DNA from: Bacillota bacterium
GTDB lineage: Bacteria > Bacillota > Clostridia > Christensenellales > CAG-138
DNA: 64,000 bases
Assembly (NCBI GenBank): GCA_023459335.1
Contig: JAEWUO010000020.1
Coordinates: 124,001 to 188,000, forward strand
Direction of reading: 5' to 3'
Part shown: positions 1 to 12,203 of the stretch, piece after piece
Layout of the letters: each line of letters begins with the position of its first letter
Numbering within the stretch: position 1 is the first letter of the stretch
Program-made: the position numbers and the translations under genes
The notes under the pieces: model-generated
Seen by the model: only the letters and a program-made list of their open reading frames with translations
Database searches by the model: none
Told to the model about the DNA's origin: nothing

Positions 1-1897
1 TTGCCGGATGCGCGGGGGAGTAAGTTTGAACGACCACTTTGCCGGGGGATTCGTCACGCCCGGCTCGGCCCGCAACCTGCGTGAGCAGCTGAAAGGTGCG
101 CTCCGTACTTCGGTAATCGGGAATCATCAGCGTCGAATCCGCCGCGACCACGCCCACGAGCGTCACGTTCGGGAAGTCGTGACCCTTGGCGATCATCTGT
201 GTGCCAACGAGGAACTGCGCCTCTCCGCGCGCGAACGAGGTCAGCATCTGCTGCATCGCGTCCTTGGTGCGGACGGTGTCCGTATCCATACGCAGGGTAA
301 CGGCCTGCGGGAAAAGTTTCCGCAACGCTTCCTCGACCTGCTCCGTGCCGACGCCGAAATATTTGATAAACGGCTTCCCGCAGGCAGGGCACACATGGGG
401 CAGCGGCTTGACTGAGCCGCAGTAATGGCAGCGGAGCCGGTTTTCGCCCTTGTGGTAAGTCATCGAGATATCGCAGTCGTCGCAGAAAACGACGTGTCCG
501 CAGTTCCGGCAGGAGACAAAGGTGGAATACCCGCGTCGGTTGATAAACAGCATGGCCTGTTGCCCTTTTTCGCGGCACTCGCCGAGTAACTGGACGAGCC
601 TGCCGCTGAAGATGCCGTTGTTGCCCGCCTGAAACTCCTGCCGCATATCGACGATTTCCACCTGCGGAAGCGGACGGTTCTGCACGCGTTCGGGAAGTTC
701 CAGGAGTGTATAGCGCCCCGAAAGCGCGCGGTAATACGAAAGAAGCGAAGGCGTCGCGCTGCCGAGAAGCAGCGGGCAGCCGAATTGTTTCGCGCGGTAA
801 GCGGCTACTTCCAGCGCGCCGTAGCGCGGGGTGGTTTCGCTTTGATAACTTGGTTCGTGCTCCTCGTCCACAATGATAAGGCCGACATTCTGCATCGGGG
901 CGAAGACGGCGCTTCTCGCGCCGACGGCGACGCGCGCTTTGCCCAGACGAATCCTGCGCCACTCATCGAAGCGTTCGCCCGCGGAGAGGCGGCTGTGCAG
1001 CACCGCGATGCCGTCCGGGAACCGCTCCTGAAACAGGCCGACGGTCTGGGGTGTGAGCGAGATTTCCGGAACGAGCATGATCGCTTGGCGGCCGGAAACG
1101 AGGCAGCGTTCGATTGCGTGCATGTATACTTCGGTCTTGCCGCTGCCGGTCACGCCGTGTAGCAGCAGCGTCCCGTTTCTTTGCGCCATCGCCTGCGCGA
1201 TGGCTTCTACCGCACGTTCCTGCGCGCCGTTGAGCGTCACCTGCTTATTCTCCGAGACCGCGCCTACGTTCGGACGCCGGAACGTGACGTGCCCGCCCTC
1301 GACGACATAGCCGCGCCGGACCAGCGCTGCAATCGCGCTCTGCGCATCCGGAACGAACGCGAGCACGTCGGAAACGGACATCTCCAGTCCGCAGGTCCTG
1401 AGTGTTTCGAGCACCTCATACTGCTTAGGCGCGCGGGGTTTGCCGCTCTTGTCCAACAGGGTTTGCAGCTGATTGTCAACCTCGTTCTGATTTGCCAGAC
1501 GGATCGTGCGTTCGATTTTCTCCTTGACGCGGGAGCCGCGCAGCTGCGCTGGGATCATGAGCCGCAGCGCGTCAACGAGCAGGCAATAATAGCTCTTTAC
1601 GATCCAGTAAGCCAGATCGATCTGTTCCTGCGTGAGGATGGGGTAGGGTTCGATCACCCTAAGCAGCGGTTTGAGCGCGGCGGGAGAAACGCTTGTCTGA
1701 GCGGCGGATTCCCGTGCTGATTCCGAAGCCGGATTCACGCGAATAACGAAACCCTCACGCTGGCGGTTGCCGGAGCCGAACGGCACGAGCACATGGCTCC
1801 CCGGAACAACAGCCATACCGTCGGGGACGAGATAGCTGTACAGTCGGTCGACGTTCGCGTGCGCGATATCGACAACGACTTCACAGGTTGGTTCCAT
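1..1897 (-). CDS. priA: Primosomal protein N' (replication restart helicase PriA), C-terminus cut off by the window
   Basis: PriA is the superfamily 2 DNA helicase that recognises stalled forks and reloads the replisome. Reading from an ATG at 1897, 632 codons stay open to the window edge; the family is about 730-800 residues, so roughly the last 100-150 are missing. Visible motifs are the Walker A stretch GVTGSGKTEVYMHA, the Walker B box DEEHEPSY, a zinc-binding block with paired cysteines (SCRNCGHVVFCDDC, then CHYCG and CPACGKP, about 410-540), helicase motif VAGRAGRDESPG and the downstream QTYSPAHPA. The start is fixed by AAGGAGGTGAACGGC just before the ATG. It lies downstream of rpoZ on the same strand but is separated by a terminator and a hairpin-rich leader, so it may have its own promoter. 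Confidence 0.95.
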   Translation of the reverse strand, partial: MEPTCEVVVDIAHANVDRLYSYLVPDGMAVVPGSHVLVPFGSGNRQREGFVIRVNPASESARESAAQTSVSPAALKPLLRVIEPYPILTQEQIDLAYWIVKSYYCLLVDALRLMIPAQLRGSRVKEKIERTIRLANQNEVDNQLQTLLDKSGKPRAPKQYEVLETLRTCGLEMSVSDVLAFVPDAQSAIAALVRRGYVVEGGHVTFRRPNVGAVSENKQVTLNGAQERAVEAIAQAMAQRNGTLLLHGVTGSGKTEVYMHAIERCLVSGRQAIMLVPEISLTPQTVGLFQERFPDGIAVLHSRLSAGERFDEWRRIRLGKARVAVGARSAVFAPMQNVGLIIVDEEHEPSYQSETTPRYGALEVAAYRAKQFGCPLLLGSATPSLLSYYRALSGRYTLLELPERVQNRPLPQVEIVDMRQEFQAGNNGIFSGRLVQLLGECREKGQQAMLFINRRGYSTFVSCRNCGHVVFCDDCDISMTYHKGENRLRCHYCGSVKPLPHVCPACGKPFIKYFGVGTEQVEEALRKLFPQAVTLRMDTDTVRTKDAMQQMLTSFARGEAQFLVGTQMIAKGHDFPNVTLVGVVAADSTLMIPDYRSTERTFQLLTQVAGRAGRDESPGKVVVQTYSPAHPA

Positions 1898-1958
1898 GCC
1901 GTTCACCTCCTTGCGCAGGGTAAGTTCGATTCGATCTTGATCGGATTTTTCTCTTTCT

Positions 1959-2033
1959 GCGGTTCGCCAAAACCGCAAATAGCCCGCAAGCGGGCCGTCG
2001 CAAGCCGAAATTCGCGCCGGAAAGAAACCGGCG
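1959..2033 (-). promoter_or_regulatory. Three consecutive short hairpins in the priA leader
   Basis: Between the rpoZ terminator and the priA ribosome-binding site are three perfect inverted repeats in a row: CGCCGG/CCGGCG (2015-2033), GCCCGC/GCGGGC (1982-1995) and GCGGTT/AACCGC (1959-1976). None is followed by a T-run, so they are not terminators. They could be a structured 5' leader or a small RNA. I do not recognise a known riboswitch. Confidence 0.4.
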
Positions 2034-2065
2034 TGGGGATTCGGCAAGAATTCTGATCATGTCGT

Positions 2066-2090
2066 ATAAAAACGGGAATGACGATCCCGT
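2066..2090 (-). terminator. Rho-independent terminator after rpoZ
   Basis: On the minus strand a 6-bp stem ACGGGA/TCCCGT with a 7-nt loop is followed directly by TTTTTA, 17 bp after the rpoZ stop. It separates the gmk-rpoZ transcript from priA. A TTGACG (2088-2093) overlaps the left arm and could be the -35 of a priA promoter. Confidence 0.6.
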
Positions 2091-2106
2091 CAAGAATGCG
2101 GGCTTG

Positions 2107-2307
2107 TCAGTCCTGATAGAATTCCTTCGGATATTCCAGATTCAGCTCGTCGTGGTAAAGCTGATCGACCGCTACGGAAACAGGTTTACGGCCGTCGAGC
2201 TTATCCGGATCCGATTGCAACTGGCGCGCTCTCTGCGCGACGGCGGTGACCAGCATATAGCGGCACCCCGCCTTCTCGATCAGTTCGTTCAACGGTAAGT
2301 TCATCAT
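2107..2307 (-). CDS. rpoZ: DNA-directed RNA polymerase omega subunit
   Basis: This 66-residue protein is the omega subunit that helps assemble and stabilise RNA polymerase by clamping the beta' C-terminus. It shows the conserved early helix (LPLNELIEKAGCRYMLV) and the AQRARQL motif, followed by the short acidic tail usual for Bacillota. The ATG overlaps the gmk stop codon (ATGA-type overlap, 2304-2307), so translation is probably coupled. The gmk-rpoZ-priA order is standard in Bacillota. Confidence 0.95.
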   Translation of the reverse strand: MMNLPLNELIEKAGCRYMLVTAVAQRARQLQSDPDKLDGRKPVSVAVDQLYHDELNLEYPKEFYQD

Positions 2308-2933
2308 ACTGCGCTCCTGCCTCCTTGTAATTTCTCGATCAGTTCGCCGTTTCGGGAAACCCTGCAGCGTTCGGCGACGATGATGTCTTCCGCCCGGACG
2401 ATCGCTTGGTCAAGGATATCGTTTACGACGACGTAATCGTATTTCCCGATATATTCCATTTCCTTATACGCCGTATCAAACCGGCGTTCTATGGTTTCGG
2501 AAGATTCCGTTCCGCGATGGATGAGCCGGGATTTCAGCTCGCTCATGGAAGGCGGCGCGATGAAGATGAGTACGGCGTCCGGGTATGCGCTCTTGACGCG
2601 CATGGCGCCCTGTACGTCGATCTCGAGAATGACGCTGCGGCCTTCGCGCAGTTCCTGCTCGACAAAGCTCTTCGGCGTTCCGTAATAATGCGTATTGAAT
2701 ACGCGCATATACTCTAAAAACGCGCCTTCGTCGATCATCTTCTGAAACGCTTCTTCGGTCTTAAAAAAGTAATGAACACCGTCGATTTCACCAGGACGCG
2801 CGGGACGCGTCGTCGCCGAAACGGACATGCGGATATCGCTGTTGCGTTCGACAAGCGTATTATTGATGGTGCCTTTGCCGACTCCGGCAGGGCCGGAGAT
2901 TACAAGCAGCAGGCCGTTTCTGTTTTGTTTCAT
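2304..2933 (-). CDS. gmk: Guanylate kinase
   Basis: Guanylate kinase converts GMP and ATP to GDP and ADP in the cytosol, feeding GTP and (p)ppGpp pools. The 209-residue length is typical. The P-loop is ISGPAGVGKGT near residues 12-22, the GMP-binding segment includes SATTRPARPGEIDGVHY, and the lid has RRGTE/ERR-type arginines (HRGTESSETIERRF). The start is supported by GAGGAGTCC upstream of the ATG. It sits between remA and rpoZ, an arrangement seen in many Clostridia and Bacilli. Confidence 0.97.
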   Translation of the reverse strand: MKQNRNGLLLVISGPAGVGKGTINNTLVERNSDIRMSVSATTRPARPGEIDGVHYFFKTEEAFQKMIDEGAFLEYMRVFNTHYYGTPKSFVEQELREGRSVILEIDVQGAMRVKSAYPDAVLIFIAPPSMSELKSRLIHRGTESSETIERRFDTAYKEMEYIGKYDYVVVNDILDQAIVRAEDIIVAERCRVSRNGELIEKLQGGRSAV

Positions 2934-2954
2934 GTAAAAGGACTCCTCTCGGCT

Positions 2955-3218
2955 TCAGTCGTCAGTCTCGTCCGCCCGGGTGTCGAGACGGTTTGCGATG
3001 GTCTCCGGCTGGATGGCGGAGAGAATCACATGGTCGCTGTCCGTGATGACGACCGCGCGCGTGCGTCTGCCGCAGGTTGCATCGATCAGGCGCCCGCTCT
3101 CACGCGCTTCCTGAACGATGCGCTTGATGGGCGCAGACTCGGGGCTGACAATCGCGATCAGGCGGTCCGCCGAAACGATATTGCCAAAGCCGATGTTCAC
3201 AAGACGCAGGTTCATCAT
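2955..3218 (-). CDS. remA: RemA-like DUF370 DNA-binding regulator
   Basis: This is an 87-residue DUF370 protein. In Bacillus subtilis RemA activates biofilm matrix operons and osmoprotection genes as a ring-shaped DNA-binding oligomer. Family hallmarks are the opening [23 protein letters not shown], the [34 protein letters not shown] core, and location directly upstream of gmk. AAAGGAGCG precedes two adjacent ATG codons (3218 and 3215) and either could be used. The targets in this organism are unknown; no matrix operon is visible in the window. Confidence 0.9.
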   Translation of the reverse strand: MMNLRLVNIGFGNIVSADRLIAIVSPESAPIKRIVQEARESGRLIDATCGRRTRAVVITDSDHVILSAIQPETIANRLDTRADETDD

Positions 3219-3277
3219 AAGAGACGCTCCTTTAAGTTTCGGTTACGCATTGCGATTAACGGTATTCCGTGAGAATA

Positions 3278-4153
3278 TCACTCGATATTCTGCACCTGTT
3301 CGCGGATTTTCTCGATCTCCGCCTTGCCGGCAAGGACCAGCTTCGTCAGTTCACCGTCGTTGGCTTTTGAGCCGATGGTGTTGAATTCGCGGTTCATCTC
3401 CTGCACCACGAAGTCGAGCTTTCGGCCGGCGGGCTCCTCGTCCGCAAACAGCGCGCGCATCTGCGCGATATGGCTTCTTAAACGAGAAATCTCTTCGTCG
3501 ATGCTCGCCTTGTCAGCAAAGAGCGCGACTTCGGTCGCAAGCCTCGCGCGGTCCACTTCGACGCCGCCAATCAGGACGCTAATCCGTTCGTCTAGCTTGA
3601 CGCGGTATTCCTCCACGACGACCGGCGCGCGAAGAGCGATCTTCTCGGTCAGCGACTCCACCGTATCGTTGCAAGCATTCAGATAAGCGAGCAGACGAAC
3701 GCCTTCCTGCTCCCGCATGGAGAGAAGCTGATCGATCGCGGTTTGAATCGCGCTATTTAAAAGCGAGAGCACCGCGTCCGTATCTTCATCCGCTTCGCGG
3801 ACGTTGGACACGTCAGGCAGCCGCAGCGCGGCGGCGAGGGAAAGATCGTCCTGCAATCCGAGCGTACGGTTTGCCTCGCGCGCGGCTGAGACGAACGCAG
3901 CAAGCAGGGGAGCGTCGATCTCCACGCTCCGCGCATCGCTGCGGAGGTTTCTATAATTGACGAATACGTCAACATGTCCGCGCGAAAGTCTGCCCGATAA
4001 CGCGGTACGGATCGGATCTTCCAAAAACGTCAGATGTCTGGGGAGCCGCATTCCAACGTCAAGGTAACGGTGGTTCACGCTTTTGAGTTCCACTGCGATT
4101 TCACGCCCGTCCGAGGACGCGCTTCCCTTACCGTATCCCGTCATGCTGTACAT
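3278..4153 (-). CDS. yicC: YicC/YloC family endoribonuclease
   Basis: This 291-residue YicC family member shows the N-terminal signature MYSMTGYGKG and VELKSVNHRYLDVGMRLPR, and the C-terminal DUF1732 block with GRKLDFVVQEMNREFNTIGSKAND. The E. coli family member has been described as a ring-forming endoribonuclease acting on small RNAs. The ATG follows GGGGGGATAGACG. It leads the yicC-remA-gmk-rpoZ run, and a TTGTAT-N17-TATAAT promoter lies just upstream. Confidence 0.93.
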   Translation of the reverse strand: MYSMTGYGKGSASSDGREIAVELKSVNHRYLDVGMRLPRHLTFLEDPIRTALSGRLSRGHVDVFVNYRNLRSDARSVEIDAPLLAAFVSAAREANRTLGLQDDLSLAAALRLPDVSNVREADEDTDAVLSLLNSAIQTAIDQLLSMREQEGVRLLAYLNACNDTVESLTEKIALRAPVVVEEYRVKLDERISVLIGGVEVDRARLATEVALFADKASIDEEISRLRSHIAQMRALFADEEPAGRKLDFVVQEMNREFNTIGSKANDGELTKLVLAGKAEIEKIREQVQNIE

Positions 4154-4181
4154 CGTCTATCCCCCCAGGTCGCAATTACAA

Positions 4182-4210
4182 ATTATAACATGCGTGAAGT
4201 CATCATACAA
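4182..4210 (-). promoter_or_regulatory. Sigma-A-type promoter for the yicC-remA-gmk-rpoZ run
   Basis: On the minus strand TTGTAT (4205-4210) is separated by 17 bp from TATAAT (4182-4187), about 30 bp before the yicC start codon. The spacing is ideal and the position fits the first gene of the run. Confidence 0.6.
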
Positions 4211-4244
4211 GCGTTCAAACGGAACAGATTGTCGTTCTGTTCAA

Positions 4245-5213
4245 TTATATATAAAGCTTGTATAATTCGTCCGCGTGCGGTTCGCAGAGCGGTTCTCCGT
4301 CCGCGAGGCTTGTGTTTCCTTCGATTGCGCGGCCGATGATCGCTGCGGGGATGCCCTGCTTGCCCAGCGCATTGGTCAGAGACGCGCCGTCCTTACAGGC
4401 GATAAGCAGGCTGCCGCTGCCGATCAGACGGAGCGGGTCAAGGCCGAGCGCGGCGCAGAGCATACGCGTTTCCGCGCGCACGGGGATCGCTTTCATATCG
4501 ATCTGAACCGCGCAGGCGTTCGCGCAGCCGAGTTCCCATACAGCGCCCAGCACGCCGCCTTCCGTCACGTCGTGCATGGCGGTCGCGCCGAACCGCATGG
4601 CGATTCTGCTCTCCGGCACGATGCTGAGCTGCCCCGCCATCGATCGCGCGGCGGACAAGACGGAATCCGGCAGGGAGGATAGGCGATCGGCAAAATCTTC
4701 CGCGAGAATCGTCGTTCCTTCGAGTGCGGCCCATTTCGTCATCACGATTTCATCGCCCGGCCGCATCCCGCGAAGCGCGCGGCTGCGCGCCTGTCGCGCG
4801 ACGACCGTCGCGCTGGTGACCGCGCGGGTGACGGCGTCCGTGACTTCCGTATGCCCGCCAAGGATGTCTACATTGGCGAGCTGCGCCGCGGCGGAAAGGT
4901 CGTCTGCGATGCGGGAGATATCTTCCAGCGATCCGGCGGGCGGCATCAGCAGCGTAACGAGCAGGCCGACCGGCTCCGCGCCGGCGGCGGCCGCGTCGTT
5001 GCAGCTGACATGCACCGTCAGCCGCCCGAGATGCGCAATGCCGGCGGAGGTGATGGGGTCGCAGCTGAGCAGCACAAGATCGCCGCCGAGGTCAAGCGTC
5101 GCGCAGTCTTGCCCGATGGCGGGCGCGGAAAGCGGTTCCGGCCGGACGCGGCGGAATTTTTTCAGTACGAGACGTTCAAGGTCATCGTTATCGAGTTTAC
5201 CGAGTCTGAGCAT
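4245..5213 (-). CDS. AIR synthase-related (HypE/ThiL/PurM-fold) protein
   Basis: This protein of 322 residues has the PurM/HypE/ThiL/SelD ATP-binding fold: the IGQDCATLDLG start of the N-terminal domain, a DPITSAGIAHLGRLTVHVSCNDAAAAGAEPVGL block, ILGGHTEVTDAV, and the C-terminal MHDVTEGGVLGAVWELG motif. These enzymes bind ATP at a dimer interface and phosphorylate or activate amide or acyl substrates. True HypE ends in a conserved cysteine that becomes thiocyanate; this one ends in ELYKLYI without a cysteine, and no hyp genes are nearby, so HypE function is doubtful. An upstream in-frame TTG (5225) exists, but the ATG at 5213 better matches the family's start at the LGKLDNDDLERL segment. It follows ligA by about 20 bp. 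Confidence 0.8.
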   Translation of the reverse strand: MLRLGKLDNDDLERLVLKKFRRVRPEPLSAPAIGQDCATLDLGGDLVLLSCDPITSAGIAHLGRLTVHVSCNDAAAAGAEPVGLLVTLLMPPAGSLEDISRIADDLSAAAQLANVDILGGHTEVTDAVTRAVTSATVVARQARSRALRGMRPGDEIVMTKWAALEGTTILAEDFADRLSSLPDSVLSAARSMAGQLSIVPESRIAMRFGATAMHDVTEGGVLGAVWELGCANACAVQIDMKAIPVRAETRMLCAALGLDPLRLIGSGSLLIACKDGASLTNALGKQGIPAAIIGRAIEGNTSLADGEPLCEPHADELYKLYI

Positions 5214-5235
5214 AACTGTGTCCAATCTATCGAAA

Positions 5236-9473
<4,238 letters not shown>

Positions 9474-9500
9474 GCTTGTCCCCCATAAACCGTTCGGAAC

Positions 9501-9530
9501 ATTATAACATAGCCGCGGGGTGCCTTTGAA
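9501..9530 (-). promoter_or_regulatory. Promoter for pcrA-ligA
   Basis: On the minus strand TATAAT (9501-9506) has a weak TTCAAA -35 (9525-9530) at 18 bp. It lies about 28 bp upstream of the pcrA ATG and is back-to-back with the rdgB promoter. Confidence 0.5.
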
Positions 9531-9583
9531 CCCGTAAGCGCGTAAAAAGAAGAAAAAGAACAAATGTTTGCATTTCGTTCTTC

Positions 9584-9612
9584 TTTACGATGCCGCGTTT
9601 CTCTGCTATAAT
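9584..9612 (+). promoter_or_regulatory. rdgB promoter placing the transcription start at or next to the start codon
   Basis: TTTACG (9584-9589), a 17-bp spacer and a perfect TATAAT (9607-9612) precede the rdgB ATG (9619) by only 6 nt. Transcription would begin at or within a base or two of the A of the start codon, implying a leaderless mRNA. No Shine-Dalgarno sequence is present. Confidence 0.6.
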
Positions 9613-9618
9613 CTCCGC

Positions 9619-10215
9619 ATGAAATTGATACTCGCAACCAACAATGCGCACAAGATGCGCGAAATATTCGAGATTCTCGGATCGGATTTTCCGAACATGG
9701 TCACGCTGAGGCAGGCGGGGCTGGAGATCGACGTTGTGGAGGACGGGGATACGTTTCAGGCCAACGCGATCAAAAAGGCCGAAGAAGTGCTGAACGCCTC
9801 CGATTATCCAGCAGCGCTTGCGGATGACAGCGGGCTCGTCGTGGACGCGCTCGGCGGCGCGCCGGGCGTTTACAGCGCGCGGTATGCCGGAGAAGAGCAT
9901 GACGATCAAAAAAACAACGCGAAACTCATGCTTGATATGACGGGTGTGCCTTGGGAAAAAAGAACCTGCCGGTTCGTCTCCGCCGTCGCGCTCGCACGAA
10001 CCGGAAAAGACACCGTCTGTACGCTCGGAACGGCGGAAGGATTTTTACTGACCGCGCCGCGCGGAACGAATGGTTTTGGTTACGATCCTTATTTTTATTA
10101 TCCTCCGTTTAATAAATCGTTTGCGGAACTGAGCGCGGAGGAAAAGAATTCTGTGAGTCATAGAAAGCGCGCGTTGGAGGCGCTGCAGGAGATTCTGCGG
10201 TGGGAACGCGCATGA
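9619..10215 (+). CDS. rdgB: XTP/dITP diphosphatase (RdgB/HAM1 family)
   Basis: This 198-residue enzyme hydrolyses ITP, dITP and XTP to monophosphates, keeping deaminated purines out of DNA and RNA. The N-terminal substrate motif MKLILATNNAHKMREI, the catalytic ALADDSGLVVDALGGAPGVYSARYAG and the FGYDPYF/SHRKRALEAL motifs are all present. The open frame extends upstream to 9568, but that stretch contains the -35/-10 promoter, so 9619 is the start. The ATG lacks a Shine-Dalgarno sequence and may be leaderless. The stop overlaps the start of the next gene (ATGA). Confidence 0.95.
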   Translation: MKLILATNNAHKMREIFEILGSDFPNMVTLRQAGLEIDVVEDGDTFQANAIKKAEEVLNASDYPAALADDSGLVVDALGGAPGVYSARYAGEEHDDQKNNAKLMLDMTGVPWEKRTCRFVSAVALARTGKDTVCTLGTAEGFLLTAPRGTNGFGYDPYFYYPPFNKSFAELSAEEKNSVSHRKRALEALQEILRWERA

Positions 10216-10685
10216 AACGGATCGCTGTCGTTGCGGATTCTCATAATCTGTTTTCGCGTCTGCCGCTCGCCGCGGAGAAACTTGGCGAGGTCGACATGCT
10301 CTTCCACCTTGGCGATTACGCAATCGACGCGGAACGCGTTTCGGAGGCGCTGGGCGGCGTGCCGTTCTTCGCCGTCAAAGGAAATAACGATGTGGGCAGC
10401 GCTTATCCGGAACGAAGGATCGAACTCGTCGAAGACGCGTGGATCATGCTGGTGCATGGGGACAGGTTTTATAATCTCTATCAGCTGATCCATACTGCGC
10501 GTGAAAATCGCTGCGGCGCGGTACTGTTCGGACACACACATATGCCGCTCCTGCAGGCGGACGGCGAACTTCTGATCGTCAATCCCGGCAGTCTCTCTCT
10601 GCCGCGGCGGGGGCATAAACCCTCCTGCGCGCTTTTAGAGGTGGAAGGCAAGGACATCAACGTTATAATGATTCCGCTGATCTGA
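10212..10685 (+). CDS. YfcE/MJ0936-family metallophosphoesterase
   Basis: This 157-residue calcineurin-like phosphodiesterase shows the metal ligands of the fold: ADSH near the start, HLGDYA, KGNND, VHGDRF and FGHTHMP followed by NPGSLSLPR. Relatives hydrolyse phosphodiesters such as bis-pNPP or cyclic nucleotides in vitro; the physiological substrate is not known. The ATG at 10212 overlaps the rdgB stop codon, and the pair rdgB-yfcE is common in Clostridia. An alternative ATG four codons upstream (10200) is less likely. Confidence 0.88.
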   Translation: MKRIAVVADSHNLFSRLPLAAEKLGEVDMLFHLGDYAIDAERVSEALGGVPFFAVKGNNDVGSAYPERRIELVEDAWIMLVHGDRFYNLYQLIHTARENRCGAVLFGHTHMPLLQADGELLIVNPGSLSLPRRGHKPSCALLEVEGKDINVIMIPLI

Positions 10686-10696
10686 CAGGAATATAG

Positions 10697-10728
10697 AATT
10701 GGCCTCCCTTGCGGGAGACCAATTTTTT
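10697..10728 (+). terminator. Rho-independent terminator of rdgB-yfcE
   Basis: An imperfect inverted repeat ATTGGcCTCCC/GGGAGaCCAAT with a TTGC loop is followed by TTTTTT. It lies 12 bp after the phosphodiesterase stop, in the convergent gap facing scpB. Confidence 0.85.
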
Positions 10729-10762
10729 AAAAATATTCATACTGCGGTTATCTCGATCGTAT

Positions 10763-11320
10763 TTATACAACGGGAATTTCGCCGATGCTTTCTTCAATGA
10801 TCTCGTGTGAAAAGTGTGAAAAGTCTGGCATTTCGTCCACGCTGTGGATGCCGAACTGCCGCAGGAACGCGTCGGTGGTGCCGAACAGCGTCGGATGGCC
10901 GACGACGTCCTTATGCCCGACCTCGACGATGAGGCCGAGTTTTAAAAGCTGCGTCACCGCGTAATCGCAGCGTACGCCGCGCACGCGTTCCACGTCCGAA
11001 CGTGTCACCGGCTGGCGGTATGCGACGATGGCGAGCGTTTCTAAAAGCGACTGTGACACGCTCTTCGTTTCGTCCGGATTTAGAAGCTTTTTCACTTCGT
11101 CGATATAATCGCGGCTGCTGACAAGCTGCGCGGTGTCCGCAGTAACGAGAAGCTGGATCCCGCGCGCTTCTTCGCGGTAGAGATGCTCCATATCGGCGAG
11201 GAGGCTGCGCGCCGACGCGAGCGGCAGGTCGAGCACACGCGCCAATTCTGCGATCGCTACCGGATCGCCCGCAACGAAGAGCATACATTCGATTTTGTGA
11301 AACAGCGTCCGGTCTTCCAT
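10763..11320 (-). CDS. scpB: Segregation and condensation protein B
   Basis: ScpB is the winged-helix kite subunit that dimerises and binds ScpA in the SMC condensin complex. The 185-residue sequence has the family start FHKIECMLFVAGDPVAIAELARVL, the ETLAIVAYRQPVTRSDVERVRGVRCDYAV core and the GHPTLFGTTDAFLRQFGI segment. It is the last gene of an M50 protease-scpA-scpB run with about 43 bp between scpA and scpB. GGGGGAAC lies immediately before the ATG. Confidence 0.95.
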   Translation of the reverse strand: MEDRTLFHKIECMLFVAGDPVAIAELARVLDLPLASARSLLADMEHLYREEARGIQLLVTADTAQLVSSRDYIDEVKKLLNPDETKSVSQSLLETLAIVAYRQPVTRSDVERVRGVRCDYAVTQLLKLGLIVEVGHKDVVGHPTLFGTTDAFLRQFGIHSVDEMPDFSHFSHEIIEESIGEIPVV

Positions 11321-11363
11321 GTTCCCCCAAACAAATCAGATCTATCCCCGCGCAAATCGCGGA

Positions 11364-12128
11364 TCAGTCTTCCGTTTCGTCCATGTATTCGTAGGATTCG
11401 TCGTCCAGCAGCAGCTTGTCCGCGCTGATGCGGATCGGCGCGAACGGCGCTTTCTGCCTCAGCAGGATTTCGCCGCGCGCGATCATTTCAAGAAGCGCCA
11501 TAAACGTGACGATGATCTCCATACGCGCTGCGCCGGGCGAGAAAAGCTCTTCAAACGAGACTGCGGTTTTTTCCTGCAGCACCGTGCGGATGCGTCCGGT
11601 TTGCGAGCGGACGGTATACCGGTCCGGGCTGACGTGCTGGGAACGGATCGGTTCCGGCGCGTCTTTTTTACGTTCCAGCATCTCCAGAAAGGCGGCGAAC
11701 AGCCCGTCCATCGTCGCGCCGTCGAGCGCTACTTCCTTCGGCGGGAGCGGCACATCCTCCGGCAGGCGCGTGCAGCTTTCCCGCGCGGTGTCGAACAACT
11801 CCCTGAGCTTTTCGCTCGCTTCTTTAAAAGCCTTATAATCCTGCAGCTGCCGGATCAGCAGCGTTTCGGGGTCTTCCTCCGCTTCGTCTTCTTTCGGCGG
11901 GCGGGGCAGGAGCTGTCGGGACTTGATATACAAAAGCGTTGCCCCCATGGTTAAAAATTCGCTCGCCGTGTCCATATCCAGTTCGTCGAGCTGATCCATA
12001 TAGGAAAGGTACTGCGCGGTGATCTCGGAGACGAAGATGTCCTTGACGTCCACCTCGGCTTCTTCGATCAGATGCAGCAGAAGATCAAGCGGCCCTTCAA
12101 ATTGCCGGAGCTGTACCGTATACGGCAT
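11364..12128 (-). CDS. scpA: Segregation and condensation protein A
   Basis: ScpA is the kleisin that bridges the SMC heads and recruits ScpB for chromosome condensation and segregation. The 254-residue protein opens with the kleisin signature FEGPLDLLLHLIEEAEVDVKDI and VSEITAQYLSYMDQLDELDMDTASEFLTMGATLLYIKSRQLLP (split here for brevity), and ends with the winged-helix FMALLEMIARGEILLRQ. The best AAGGAGG lies about 16 nt upstream of the ATG, which is long, so the exact start is a little uncertain. Confidence 0.95.
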   Translation of the reverse strand: MPYTVQLRQFEGPLDLLLHLIEEAEVDVKDIFVSEITAQYLSYMDQLDELDMDTASEFLTMGATLLYIKSRQLLPRPPKEDEAEEDPETLLIRQLQDYKAFKEASEKLRELFDTARESCTRLPEDVPLPPKEVALDGATMDGLFAAFLEMLERKKDAPEPIRSQHVSPDRYTVRSQTGRIRTVLQEKTAVSFEELFSPGAARMEIIVTFMALLEMIARGEILLRQKAPFAPIRISADKLLLDDESYEYMDETED

Positions 12129-12203
12129 GAGGTTTTCTTGGTTGCCTCCTTAGAAGGTATCCTTCAAAAGCCTGGCTAGAAGGCCTTTTTCAGAAGGTTT
12201 TCT

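Noticed and set aside
54..962. A 302-codon minus-strand frame at the window start
   Set aside because: It lies out of frame inside priA, whose helicase and zinc motifs are in another minus-strand frame.
1881..2093. A 70-codon minus-strand frame between rpoZ and priA
   Set aside because: It overlaps the priA start, has no ribosome-binding site, and spans the hairpin-rich leader.
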